From contig AWGX01000352.1 of the NCBI GenBank assembly GCA_000495415.1, positions 1 through 21,258 on the forward strand: 21,258 nt of DNA, in the 5' to 3' direction. This document shows positions 14,999 to 21,258 of the stretch, in pieces. Position numbers and translations under genes: made by a program. Position 1 is the first letter of the stretch; every line of letters starts with the position of its first letter. The DNA comes from Smithella sp. ME-1. Its GTDB lineage: Bacteria; Desulfobacterota; Syntrophia; Syntrophales; Smithellaceae. The notes under the pieces were generated by a model, which was not told where the DNA came from, searched no databases, and was given only the letters and a program-made list of their open reading frames with translations.

Positions 14999-15265
14999 TT
15001 ATGGAGCAATTTGTACCGGTGCACGATAATTATTAATTAACCGAATAAGCATTTCGTTTATATTCATATAATCAGTCGTACAAAAAATTGGCAATCTCTT
15101 TTCATTTACGGATAAAGGTGTTTGTGAATATTCTTCAGTTTTAATACTGAAAGGCATATTAAAGTCATTCGTTGAATTCTTAACATGCATATAAATTCGA
15201 TCAATACCTTCTTGAACATCAACAAATGTTCCATCACTGGAACCACCTATTAATAAAATATTCAT
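14999..15265 (-). CDS. Small phage-type hypothetical protein (GGxxDG motif)
   Basis: 88 residues. The N-terminus MNILLIGGSSDGTFVDV resembles a common phage protein type that begins with LIGGPADG and a short beta region; its function is unknown. The rest is mixed strand/helix ending in NEMLIRLINNY. GGAGG lies eight bases before the ATG and overlaps the upstream stop codon, so translation is linked to the preceding gene. Confidence 0.6.
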   Translation of the reverse strand: MNILLIGGSSDGTFVDVQEGIDRIYMHVKNSTNDFNMPFSIKTEEYSQTPLSVNEKRLPIFCTTDYMNINEMLIRLINNYRAPVQIAP

Positions 15266-15266
15266 T

Positions 15267-15482
15267 TTATGCCTCCACGACTAATTTTCCCCTGCGCTCG
15301 GCAGGATGATGACTGGTCCAGTATTTTTGTTTATGCTGTTTTTCCGTCAATATCAGCATGTGATTTACTTTGGGCAATGGGGCAGGGCGGACATGGCCAT
15401 CCAGAGAAGTATGTGTCATTTCCAGATCGCCGTGTTCTTCCTGTATCTCGCGCAGAAGTGTTATGTAAGTTGATATGTTCAT
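15267..15482 (-). CDS. Small hypothetical protein
   Basis: 71 residues, beginning MNISTYITLLREIQEEHGDL, a helix followed by acidic residues as seen in short phage-encoded proteins that start with a helical -L..I...HGD- segment. The C-terminus is basic (AERRGKLVVEA). AGAGG overlaps the upstream gene end, six bases from ATG. No function known. Confidence 0.6.
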   Translation of the reverse strand: MNISTYITLLREIQEEHGDLEMTHTSLDGHVRPAPLPKVNHMLILTEKQHKQKYWTSHHPAERRGKLVVEA

Positions 15483-15485
15483 TTT

Positions 15486-15827
15486 TTAATCCTCTGGTGA
15501 TGATACATACGGATATGTAACATCTACCCAATCAGGACAACCCTCAACTTCATCTTTATCATCAGTAAAGACATCAATAATGACATTGCATTGTTTGCAC
15601 CCGGTTGATTTCCACCAATAACCACCACCATAAGATGAATATATTTCAATGATTTCCGGTTCTTTGCCGCAAGTACATTGTTTTTGGCGATCTTCTTCAC
15701 GCCAATGTTTATCAACTTCTTCGGAAGTGTCCCATAATTTCGGACAACAAATATCGGATGTACCGTCGTATTCAAAATGTTTTATTGTTCCATCCGGAAA
15801 TTTTACCAGACCATGCGCGTGACTCAC
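15486..15827 (-). CDS. Hypothetical protein with paired CxC/CxxC cysteines
   Basis: About 113 residues. A GTG at 15827 is preferred because CAGGAGG lies eight bases upstream, while the in-frame ATG at 15854 has no ribosome site. Cysteines occur as CTCGKEP and, after a glycine/tyrosine-rich loop, CKQCN, a likely zinc-ribbon knuckle pair; there is an earlier CC. The tail is acidic (DDKDEVEGCPDW). Not recognised. First of three tightly packed genes leading to 14999. Confidence 0.55.
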   Translation of the reverse strand: MSHAHGLVKFPDGTIKHFEYDGTSDICCPKLWDTSEEVDKHWREEDRQKQCTCGKEPEIIEIYSSYGGGYWWKSTGCKQCNVIIDVFTDDKDEVEGCPDWVDVTYPYVSSPED

Positions 15828-15898
15828 AACAAATCCCTCCTGATTTTTATCCATGATATAACAGAACCGATAAATAAAATCAAAAGCAGCTTTTATTA

Positions 15899-16249
15899 TT
15901 ACAACATTCTTATGATACGCGTAGAAGAAAAAGAAACAACGTCTCTGGTACGCTTGATTTCATTCATAGCATTTTCAAGTTGAGTTTTTGTTGTACATGG
16001 CAAAACAATAAAATTAAACCATGCGCCTCCGGGACCAGCCAAACCCCATGTATAATAGACACCGAAACTTTGCTGATCGGAATATAGTCGGATCATATCA
16101 GCATAGGAATCCTTAAATGCAACATTGCCGCGAGTACATTCCTGCGCAAACTCTTTCTGTATCTTGCCGAATTGTTCCGATGTTGTGTCTTTGGTAGATA
16201 ATTCAATAATCTTTCCAATGCCATTGAAATGAATAAGGTATTTATTCAT
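15899..16249 (-). CDS. Hypothetical protein
   Basis: 116 residues, ATG 16249 behind a perfect AAGGAGG. It has an N-terminal strand (MNKYLIHFNGIGKIIEL) and central aromatic strand SFGVYYTWGLAGPGGAWFNFIVLP followed by a helix; a compact alpha/beta domain with no catalytic motif I can name. Stands apart from neighbours by about 40 bases on both sides. Confidence 0.6.
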   Translation of the reverse strand: MNKYLIHFNGIGKIIELSTKDTTSEQFGKIQKEFAQECTRGNVAFKDSYADMIRLYSDQQSFGVYYTWGLAGPGGAWFNFIVLPCTTKTQLENAMNEIKRTRDVVSFSSTRIIRML

Positions 16250-16291
16250 GTTCCTCCTTAGAATAGGGTAGGGCGGTTAAGAAAACTTATT

Positions 16292-16636
16292 TCACTTAGT
16301 TAACAAAGCTTGCTTTGCCTGCTCTTTCTTGAGTGCTTCTTTCTTTCTGAAGTGCCAGCGGATAGCACTTGCAACATCAAAACCGCTAGGAATTCTTTCC
16401 CAATCTTTAATCATATTTCCATGCTGATCTGTTGTACGTCCTGATCTGGGAAAAGAAGGATCCATATCACATACTATCTGCCATAAAGTCATACCTGTAC
16501 CGGTAATCATAGAATGACACACTTCGTCCCAATCTTCGGAAGCAGGGCAGGGGTTTTCAATGTACGATTTTATTTTGTCCTTTACTGTTATATCAAGCGA
16601 TCCAAACGGAGTGGCGCACTGTTTTAATAATTTCAT
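16292..16636 (-). CDS. Hypothetical protein
   Basis: 114 residues, ATG 16636 with AAAAGG 10 bases upstream. Features: a segment NPCPASEDWDEVCHSM, then MTLWQIVCDMDPSFP, and a helical lysine-rich end (FRKKEALKKEQAKQALL). Not recognised. The stop lies next to a CACTTAGTT site of the dispersed palindrome family. Confidence 0.55.
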   Translation of the reverse strand: MKLLKQCATPFGSLDITVKDKIKSYIENPCPASEDWDEVCHSMITGTGMTLWQIVCDMDPSFPRSGRTTDQHGNMIKDWERIPSGFDVASAIRWHFRKKEALKKEQAKQALLTK

Positions 16637-16654
16637 ACTTAATTACCTTTTGTC

Positions 16655-16840
16655 TTAATATAGTTCTAATGCTTGCCGTGCCATGCATGGTTCGCATTTG
16701 CATACAGTTCCGCAATTTCTTTTTACACATCTTTTTTTAGCCATATATTCTAAAACTGCTTTCGTGGCTCTTTTTCTTTTAGTTCGCCATTTTGAGCAAT
16801 CTTGACATGTGCATATTTTTTGATCGTGTTCCTCTGACAT
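16655..16840 (-). CDS. Small cysteine-rich basic protein
   Basis: 61 residues with eight cysteines, pairs CTCQDC near the start and CGTVCKCEPC near the end, separated by a very basic stretch (KWRTKRKRATK). The pattern suggests one or two zinc knuckles binding nucleic acid. AAGGTGG precedes the ATG. Not assigned to a family. Confidence 0.55.
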   Translation of the reverse strand: MSEEHDQKICTCQDCSKWRTKRKRATKAVLEYMAKKRCVKRNCGTVCKCEPCMARQALELY

Positions 16841-16856
16841 ACTTAGCCACCTTACA

Positions 16857-16867
16857 AAACTTAGTTT
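16857..16867. promoter_or_regulatory. AAACTTAGTTT palindrome
   Basis: Perfect 11-base odd palindrome in the gap between the HD-domain gene and the Cys-rich gene, also containing the end of the HD stop. Identical to 17414-17424. See the site cluster in the parA leader. Confidence 0.45.
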
Positions 16868-17396
16868 AATTATTCGCCGTATATGGAACAGCGTCGCCGC
16901 GTTGTTCTTTGCCTAACTTCCTCATGTAATAACGGATCCAGACAAACCATTCCCGGTGCGTAAGTTCATCTCCACATAAGCCCGCATTGCCTGTCTCTTT
17001 GCGGTATTCAGATAATTCTCCGGACAGCCAGGCGCGAGGCAGATAAAACCACCATGGATCGTACAAAATGCTTAATTTGTCCGCCCAACATAGCAGGGAA
17101 GGGGGCATACCGTTATCTCGGGCATAGTGTCGTGAGTGGTAAAGACAAAAATATGCCCATTTTGGATCATCAAAAAGATATAATGCGATAGTCCATGCAA
17201 GTTCTGGATGTTTTATACCTTCAACACCATTCATATTTTCTTTGCCCCAGTATCCCCAATCATGAATAATGATACAGACCACTTCGCGCCAGTTTGGAAA
17301 CTTACCGTAAAGTTTGTACCACGCAATGATCACGGTAATTGGATGCCAGATGAATTGATGTACGCCGAATAAAAGACTTTTAGTTCCTGTTTTCAT
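16866..17396 (-). CDS. HD-domain phage protein, predicted phosphohydrolase
   Basis: 176 residues. The HD-superfamily metal set is visible: VHQFIWH (His13/18), CIIIHDWGYWG (His45-Asp46), a later HPELA, YHSRHYA and CWADKLS with its Asp. Phage members of this type are predicted nucleotide or nucleotide-derivative phosphohydrolases. Aromatic-rich throughout. It lies next to thyX and may serve dNTP metabolism. AAGGA precedes the ATG. Confidence 0.75.
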   Translation of the reverse strand: MKTGTKSLLFGVHQFIWHPITVIIAWYKLYGKFPNWREVVCIIIHDWGYWGKENMNGVEGIKHPELAWTIALYLFDDPKWAYFCLYHSRHYARDNGMPPSLLCWADKLSILYDPWWFYLPRAWLSGELSEYRKETGNAGLCGDELTHREWFVWIRYYMRKLGKEQRGDAVPYTANN

Positions 17397-17413
17397 GACT
17401 TATATTCCTTATC

Positions 17414-17424
17414 AAACTTAGTTT
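17414..17424. promoter_or_regulatory. AAACTTAGTTT palindrome
   Basis: Perfect copy of the 11-base palindrome, spanning the thyX stop and lying 18 bases before the HD gene start; TAAGTTTACT follows at about 17434. One of several such sites in gene gaps. Confidence 0.45.
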
Positions 17425-18083
17425 TCTTTTGATTTTAAGTTTACTAAAATATCACCGAATATTTCCGGCAATAAAATTGTCAGTTCTTCCAGTAATGGAA
17501 CCATGATTTCCCGCATTTGCGGATGTGCTGTGTGAGAAGTCCGGAGTTTTAATACATGGCGCCACTCGCGGAGATTCGCCGTCATGACGATCTCGGTCTT
17601 GAGGCTGTTCGGCAATACCGACCGTGCCTGCTGTGGAGAACAGTTACCTTTTAACAATTCACAATAGGTTTCCTCGGCGGTTGCCATTGCAAGATACCAT
17701 TTCCATGTATTGTTATCGAGATTTGCATTATCCAATAACCAATGAACGCCAGGTTCAATGTTTATCCACGGTGGAATAATGAATGTTACTCCGCCATTAT
17801 AATTGCAATATCTCGTCGATTCCTGACTGAATGCGACCAGGCGATGCCTCGCCATTTCATGCGTGACGCCGCGATCCACAATAAAACGGACAGAAATAGA
17901 TTCGTGCTCGATGACAGACTCATGACCTCGTTTGATTACCATGGTAATAAACTTAGACGCTGAGTCTTCGGTCATTTTATCTTCGGATTTATAACATGTA
18001 CGGCCGGCAGCTTCGATGCGCCGAAGCAGGACAGGGCGGTTAATTTCCGTAAGAATTTTGTAACTGGGTTTGACAAGAATCAT
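17418..18083 (-). CDS. thyX: Flavin-dependent thymidylate synthase ThyX
   Basis: 221 residues. The ThyX motif RHR-X7-S is present as RHRLVAFSQES (Arg79 to Ser89), preceded by GHESVIEHESISVRF and followed by SRYCNYN-like residues and SLKTEIVMTANLREWRHVLKLR, the FAD/dUMP-binding helix region. Makes dTMP from dUMP with methylene-tetrahydrofolate and NADPH. Length and motifs fit a complete enzyme. GGAGG overlaps the end of the upstream gene, so the two are coupled. Phages carry it to supply thymidylate. Confidence 0.95.
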   Translation of the reverse strand: MILVKPSYKILTEINRPVLLRRIEAAGRTCYKSEDKMTEDSASKFITMVIKRGHESVIEHESISVRFIVDRGVTHEMARHRLVAFSQESTRYCNYNGGVTFIIPPWINIEPGVHWLLDNANLDNNTWKWYLAMATAEETYCELLKGNCSPQQARSVLPNSLKTEIVMTANLREWRHVLKLRTSHTAHPQMREIMVPLLEELTILLPEIFGDILVNLKSKEN

Positions 18084-18272
18084 TTATTTCTCCTCCATAT
18101 TTAATAAATCCTGGACATCACAATCGACAAAAACCGCAATACCTTTATCTTCTCCTTCTGGTGTTACGAAATATGCAATATCCGGCATTAGTTTATGATC
18201 ATGTACTTCATGACCAGCTTTTAATATCTTTGCGATTTCTTCATCATCTGCCAAACCGATTATCCATGCCAT
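18084..18272 (-). CDS. Small acidic hypothetical protein
   Basis: 62 residues (MAWIIGLADDEEIAKILKAG...). Two strand-like stretches, DIAYFVTPEGEDKG and IAVFVDCDVQDLL, end with NMEEK encoded in the thyX ribosome site. AAAGGAG upstream of ATG. Not recognised. Confidence 0.6.
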   Translation of the reverse strand: MAWIIGLADDEEIAKILKAGHEVHDHKLMPDIAYFVTPEGEDKGIAVFVDCDVQDLLNMEEK

Positions 18273-18285
18273 TATTTTTCTCCTT

Positions 18286-18480
18286 TTACTTTAACTGCAC
18301 AATTACATTGCCCAGAACGGCCTCGATATCTTTCTTCAGGCTGCCGCGCATTTTGCCCAGTTCTTCTTCCAGTTTATGCGTGGCATCCAGGATGGCCCGG
18401 GCGTCGGAATGCGCGAGTACGGTATAAATGTAATTTTGTCCCTGATAGGGTAGGTGGACGACTCTTTCTATTTTGGGCAT
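18286..18480 (-). CDS. Small hypothetical protein with coiled-coil helix
   Basis: 64 residues: a strand pair (ERVVHLPYQGQNYIYTVL) and a long helix (ARAILDATHKLEEELGKMRGSLKKDIEAVL). The ATG lies 13 bases after an AAGGAGGCAGCC site, wide compared with the two other genes with the same GGAGGCAGCC sequence. Starts a short operon with the 62-residue gene and thyX. Confidence 0.6.
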   Translation of the reverse strand: MPKIERVVHLPYQGQNYIYTVLAHSDARAILDATHKLEEELGKMRGSLKKDIEAVLGNVIVQLK

Positions 18481-18503
18481 CTTAACAAGGCTGCCTCCTT
18501 ATT

Positions 18504-18523
18504 AAAATAAGTTTACTTAGTTT
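18504..18523. promoter_or_regulatory. Palindromic AAATAAGTTTACTTAG site
   Basis: AAAATAAGTTTACTTA is identical to 13050-13065; overlapping TTACTTAGTTT matches the AAACTWAGTTT family on one side. It lies directly after the methyltransferase stop and ahead of the ribosome site of the next gene, a fitting operator position. Confidence 0.45.
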
Positions 18524-18525
18524 TG

Positions 18526-20109
18526 TTATGCTGCTGTTAATAATAATTCATTTTGCTTCGTGGCGAATAACTGCTTGCCGACATGCTTGCAGTATTCCAG
18601 GGATCCCTCGAATGAATCAATGACGTCCTGTTCTTCCTTGCTGCAATCCTGATACGGTTTGTCGCCATAATCAAAAGGAAGAAAGTTCTTACCGCGGCAC
18701 GCTGTAACATTGAACCGGCGCAAGATATCATCACTGTTAAAAGTCAGATGAAGCGTTCCCTTTTTGTAGGCTGTAAGGGTAAAATATGTGCTCCATATTT
18801 TACTATTTATCTGATTGTGTAACGCACTGTTTAAAGCTGCATGAATAGAACAATATTTGGACATGCCATCAAAATAATTCATGACAATATCGATATCGTT
18901 TAGTTCTTCAAGACCATACGCTAATTTCCATTTTCCGGAATAATCATTACAAAATGGACCGCCTTTATATCCACCATAGACAGGAATAATCACTTTCTTG
19001 TTGACATAAAATGCCTTGTTTGTTTTCCAACCATTGAAATAATGAATATTATCGTTATCCAATTCCTTTGAATAAGAATGTTTGATCGTAAATTTATCGA
19101 AAATTTCCAGAACGGCTTTCGTCAATGTATCCTCGTAACCGCCGATAAAATTAATAACGAACTGTCGGATATTACTTTCAGTAAAATTCATGTTGCAGTG
19201 TTGCGTTAGTTGCACCTCAAACTCACTTCGTCTTTTTGATGTCATGCGCTTCCTAACCTCATCAAGATCAAGCGTCCGGCGCCAGAAATCAGTTCTCACT
19301 CGTTTTAGCAAAGTATTCAATTTGGTCTTCATCATTGCAGTCATATCACCACCATGGGGTTCCCACTTGTCTAACTCACGATCCAGAGCGATATACTGAC
19401 CGACTTTTTTGTAATTTTTGTAATAACCGATGATTGTTTCGGTACCGATTTTAATGACCTGATTATATTCAGCTACCAATTCCGCAATAGTCTGCCTTGT
19501 CGATACTTCATAATTTTCCTTGAGCTCCGGATCCCTATCATGTGTCTGATCACTGCAGCCCTCGAAAAGATCATCTTCGACCTTGCGTTCAATGTTTATA
19601 TAAATCAGTGCAATTTCGACACCGGTCGGACGTTCAGCATTTTTGAAAGCACCCTGAATGTATTCAATATCAGCATTTAATTTGGATAGTTTCTTGACAA
19701 GAGCTTTCCGGTAATTTGTGTGCGGATTCTTGATTGTTTCAGCATTGAGAAGAAAAATAATTTCTCCGCAATACATGATATCAATTGCCTTCAGTAAATG
19801 CAGTTCGCCATCGGCAAACGGCGGGTTGGCAATAATGAGATCGAATTTATCATGTCCGGAAAAATCAAGAAAATCCGTGTCAATAAGTTTATAGCCTTTT
19901 CCGCGCAAGGTGGCCTGCAGATCAGGGTCCTTCTCAATGACGGAAATACAATCGCCGCCTCGACTATATCTGTACCGTTCACAAAGGGCCTCGATAATAT
20001 CACCCTTGCCGCCTGATGGTTCAAGAATATTACCTGGATGACCTTTAATTTTGTCGAGCATTCGGTTAATCAATTTCAATGGTGTCGGATAAAAATCTTT
20101 ATTGATCAT
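18526..20109 (-). CDS. DNA adenine/N4-cytosine methyltransferase with DUF4942-like C-terminus
   Basis: 527 residues from ATG 20109 behind GAGGCAGCT; a longer frame to 20145 would start inside an inverted repeat. N-terminal FYPTP (6-10), SAM-binding ILEPSGGKGD (28-37), ISVIEKDPDLQ (motif II) and catalytic NPPF (95-98). The remainder, including WRRTLDLDEVRKRM, ESNIRQFVINFIGGYED and NIHYFNGWKTNKAF, matches the DUF4942 type domain fused to phage methyltransferases. No restriction enzyme gene is nearby, so it is an orphan modification enzyme, likely for anti-restriction or regulation. Site specificity unknown. Confidence 0.85.
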   Translation of the reverse strand: MINKDFYPTPLKLINRMLDKIKGHPGNILEPSGGKGDIIEALCERYRYSRGGDCISVIEKDPDLQATLRGKGYKLIDTDFLDFSGHDKFDLIIANPPFADGELHLLKAIDIMYCGEIIFLLNAETIKNPHTNYRKALVKKLSKLNADIEYIQGAFKNAERPTGVEIALIYINIERKVEDDLFEGCSDQTHDRDPELKENYEVSTRQTIAELVAEYNQVIKIGTETIIGYYKNYKKVGQYIALDRELDKWEPHGGDMTAMMKTKLNTLLKRVRTDFWRRTLDLDEVRKRMTSKRRSEFEVQLTQHCNMNFTESNIRQFVINFIGGYEDTLTKAVLEIFDKFTIKHSYSKELDNDNIHYFNGWKTNKAFYVNKKVIIPVYGGYKGGPFCNDYSGKWKLAYGLEELNDIDIVMNYFDGMSKYCSIHAALNSALHNQINSKIWSTYFTLTAYKKGTLHLTFNSDDILRRFNVTACRGKNFLPFDYGDKPYQDCSKEEQDVIDSFEGSLEYCKHVGKQLFATKQNELLLTAA

Positions 20110-20425
20110 AGCTGCCTCTATGTTTAAGCCCGGAGCGACCGCCACTTCAACACATACCCCTATGCGTCAAAAAAAGTGCACTCTTGTACAGCAGTCACTC
20201 CGGGAAAATTTTAGAAGAGAGCAATAACGCGCCCCTCGCGAATAATTCCATGATCCTGGCTTGTATTATCTTGCTCATTCAGTAGTGGTCATTACTGGTT
20301 TTACGTTATGCGCTTTCCGCAGTTTTGCAAGACAGGTAAAATTTTAATCCGTACCTCTTTGTGGAACCCCGATCATTTGTTTATTTATCCGTGAGCCGAT
20401 AGGCCTGTTATCCCCATAGTCGGAT
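20110..20425 (-). promoter_or_regulatory. Long structured leader and promoter region of the methyltransferase gene
   Basis: 316 bases without a supported gene. Reading leftward: TTGCAA (20325-20330) and TAACGT (20303-20308) with 16-base spacing form a weak promoter; the imperfect palindrome CAGTAGTGGTCATTACTG (20280-20297, 14/18) follows just inside the transcript; then a frame of 27 codons (20278-20195); then an 11-bp inverted repeat with one mismatch, CCCGGAGCGAC (20129-20139) and GTCACTCCGGG (20193-20203), ends close to the ribosome site. The section 20350-20415 resembles short 23S rRNA pieces (see findings). Confidence 0.45.
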
Positions 20426-20701
20426 CTAAGCGGCTTTTGCTTGCTGGCTTGGAAGGTCATTTATTCCTTCATTGGCTTGCTCGCTATTCGCCGCCGCTCC
20501 CTCTTGATTATTTTTCTTTTCATCCCAAAGTTCATTCATCTTGGAATGAAATGCTTTGTTCCACTTGGCACTCCATTTTTCAATTTCTTCATCTTTTTGA
20601 TGATGTTTAGATGATGCAAACGGTTTAGGACCGGCAACTTCATCCGCATATTTTTCCGCAATGGGGATCAGTTTATTTCTTTCAATTTCGTAATTTGTCA
20701 T
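20426..20701 (-). CDS. Small charged hypothetical protein
   Basis: 91 residues. N-terminal helix MTNYEIERNKLIPIAEKYAD, a Lys/Asp/Glu-rich middle with tryptophans (EIEKWSAKWNKAF, MNELWDEKK), and a low-complexity Ala/Asn/Gln tail (EGAAANSEQANEG). AAAGGAATACAAC precedes the ATG. Not recognised; 18 bases after the next gene's stop. Confidence 0.6.
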   Translation of the reverse strand: MTNYEIERNKLIPIAEKYADEVAGPKPFASSKHHQKDEEIEKWSAKWNKAFHSKMNELWDEKKNNQEGAAANSEQANEGINDLPSQQAKAA

Positions 20702-20719
20702 GTTGTATTCCTTTCTTAC

Positions 20720-21258
20720 TTATGTTATTGCATTACTTTGAACATTGTAATCTTTCATAACTATTCCATCTTTATTTTGACCACGAACATGAGGTTGCCA
20801 CCAGAATAAACCAGTAATTCTTCCAAATAATGGATGTTCTTTTGTGAATTCCTTAAAATGTCCTCGACAAAGATGAACACGATTATGATCAATAGGGACT
20901 ATCCCCGGTCGATAATCTTTTTTATTTTTATTTGAAATATCTATGTTTAAAACATGATAATTAAATATTGGTTGTTTTTTATTTCGTTGTCTCTTTTTGT
21001 TTAGCTTTTTGGAAGCAATGATCTTTTGAGAAATAATATTTTTGCAATTAAGTAATACCAAAAAACGTGACACAAGAGAGGCAAAATATCTTAACATTTT
21101 GTCAGAAGTTTCCTCTAAATCTTCCCATGGAATCTGTTGAACAGGATCTTTCGATATATCATATGCCCATTGTGTAGTACGGTTGGCGCTAAGCAATATT
21201 CCATATTGATAAAAAGTCCACAGTCCTTTTTTTTCACCATTTGTCTTAAGATGTAAAA
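20720..21258 (-). CDS. Conserved phage protein, 5' partial at window edge
   Basis: The frame stays open to the right edge: before LLSANR it reads ...LHLKTNGEKKGLWTFYQYGI, so the TTG at 21196 is not the start. About 179 residues are visible. The end, HLCRGHFKEFTKEHPLFG..TGLFWWQPHVRG and the final VMKDYNV, matches the C-terminus of a protein family I know from phages as conserved but uncharacterised. The middle (KKLNKKRQRNKKQP) is very basic and low in complexity, perhaps a linker. Function unknown. Confidence 0.75.
   Translation of the reverse strand, partial: LHLKTNGEKKGLWTFYQYGILLSANRTTQWAYDISKDPVQQIPWEDLEETSDKMLRYFASLVSRFLVLLNCKNIISQKIIASKKLNKKRQRNKKQPIFNYHVLNIDISNKNKKDYRPGIVPIDHNRVHLCRGHFKEFTKEHPLFGRITGLFWWQPHVRGQNKDGIVMKDYNVQSNAIT

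Noticed and set aside
20129..20203. 75-base unit closed by CCCGGAG/CTCCGGG resembling a tRNA acceptor stem.
   Set aside because: No D-arm or GGTTCRA T-loop could be found on either strand; treated as a leader inverted repeat.

Overview
The window reads as part of a phage-like plasmid or phage-plasmid (an extrachromosomal, plasmid-replicating element), probably from a Gram-negative and possibly deltaproteobacterial-type host. The TrfA-like initiator, the phage-type gene content and the strong GGAGG ribosome sites suggest this, but no host marker is present and the host call is an inference. No capsid, tail, terminase, integrase, tRNA or complete rRNA gene is visible, so virion production cannot be shown from this piece.

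Layout. Positions 1-3408 hold a rightward cluster for sugar chemistry: the 3' part of a UDP-glucose/GDP-mannose dehydrogenase-like gene, a GT-B glycosyltransferase, a small unknown gene and two GT-A (family 2) glycosyltransferases. It ends at a rho-independent terminator at 3493-3530. Every gene from 3484 to the right edge is transcribed leftward and converges on that terminator.

The leftward side falls into modules. (i) 3484-11756 is a DNA replication and repair block: VRR-NUC nuclease, compact UvrD-like helicase, a dATP/dGTP diphosphohydrolase-type (DUF5664) protein, archaeo-eukaryotic-type primase, a four-cysteine phage protein next to a coiled-coil protein, a small HTH regulator and a SNF2-type helicase. 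(ii) 11901-14992 is the plasmid maintenance core: an XRE regulator, a small unknown gene, an iteron origin with an AT-rich repeat block, a 54-residue gene between the two iteron arrays, a TrfA/RepA-like initiator, a ribbon-helix-helix protein and ParA. The last three form an overlapping parA-rhh-rep operon running towards the origin from a good promoter at 14963-14992. (iii) 14999-18480 is a run of small phage-type genes with an HD-domain protein and flavin-dependent thymidylate synthase ThyX. (iv) 18526-21258 has a DNA N6/N4 methyltransferase joined to a DUF4942-like domain behind a long structured leader, a small unknown gene and a conserved phage protein cut by the right edge.

Working together, ParA, the RHH protein, the initiator and the iterons would copy and segregate the element. 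The primase, SNF2 and UvrD helicases, nuclease and Cys-protein would supply replication or recombination functions, and ThyX, HD and DUF5664 would adjust nucleotide pools. Short palindromes of the type AAACTWAGTTT recur in gaps between leftward genes and cluster in the parA leader, which suggests a shared DNA-binding protein (the RHH protein is the obvious candidate). The most unusual non-coding stretches are the two-array iteron origin, the AT-rich repeat region 6088-6448 and the 316-base leader 20110-20425.
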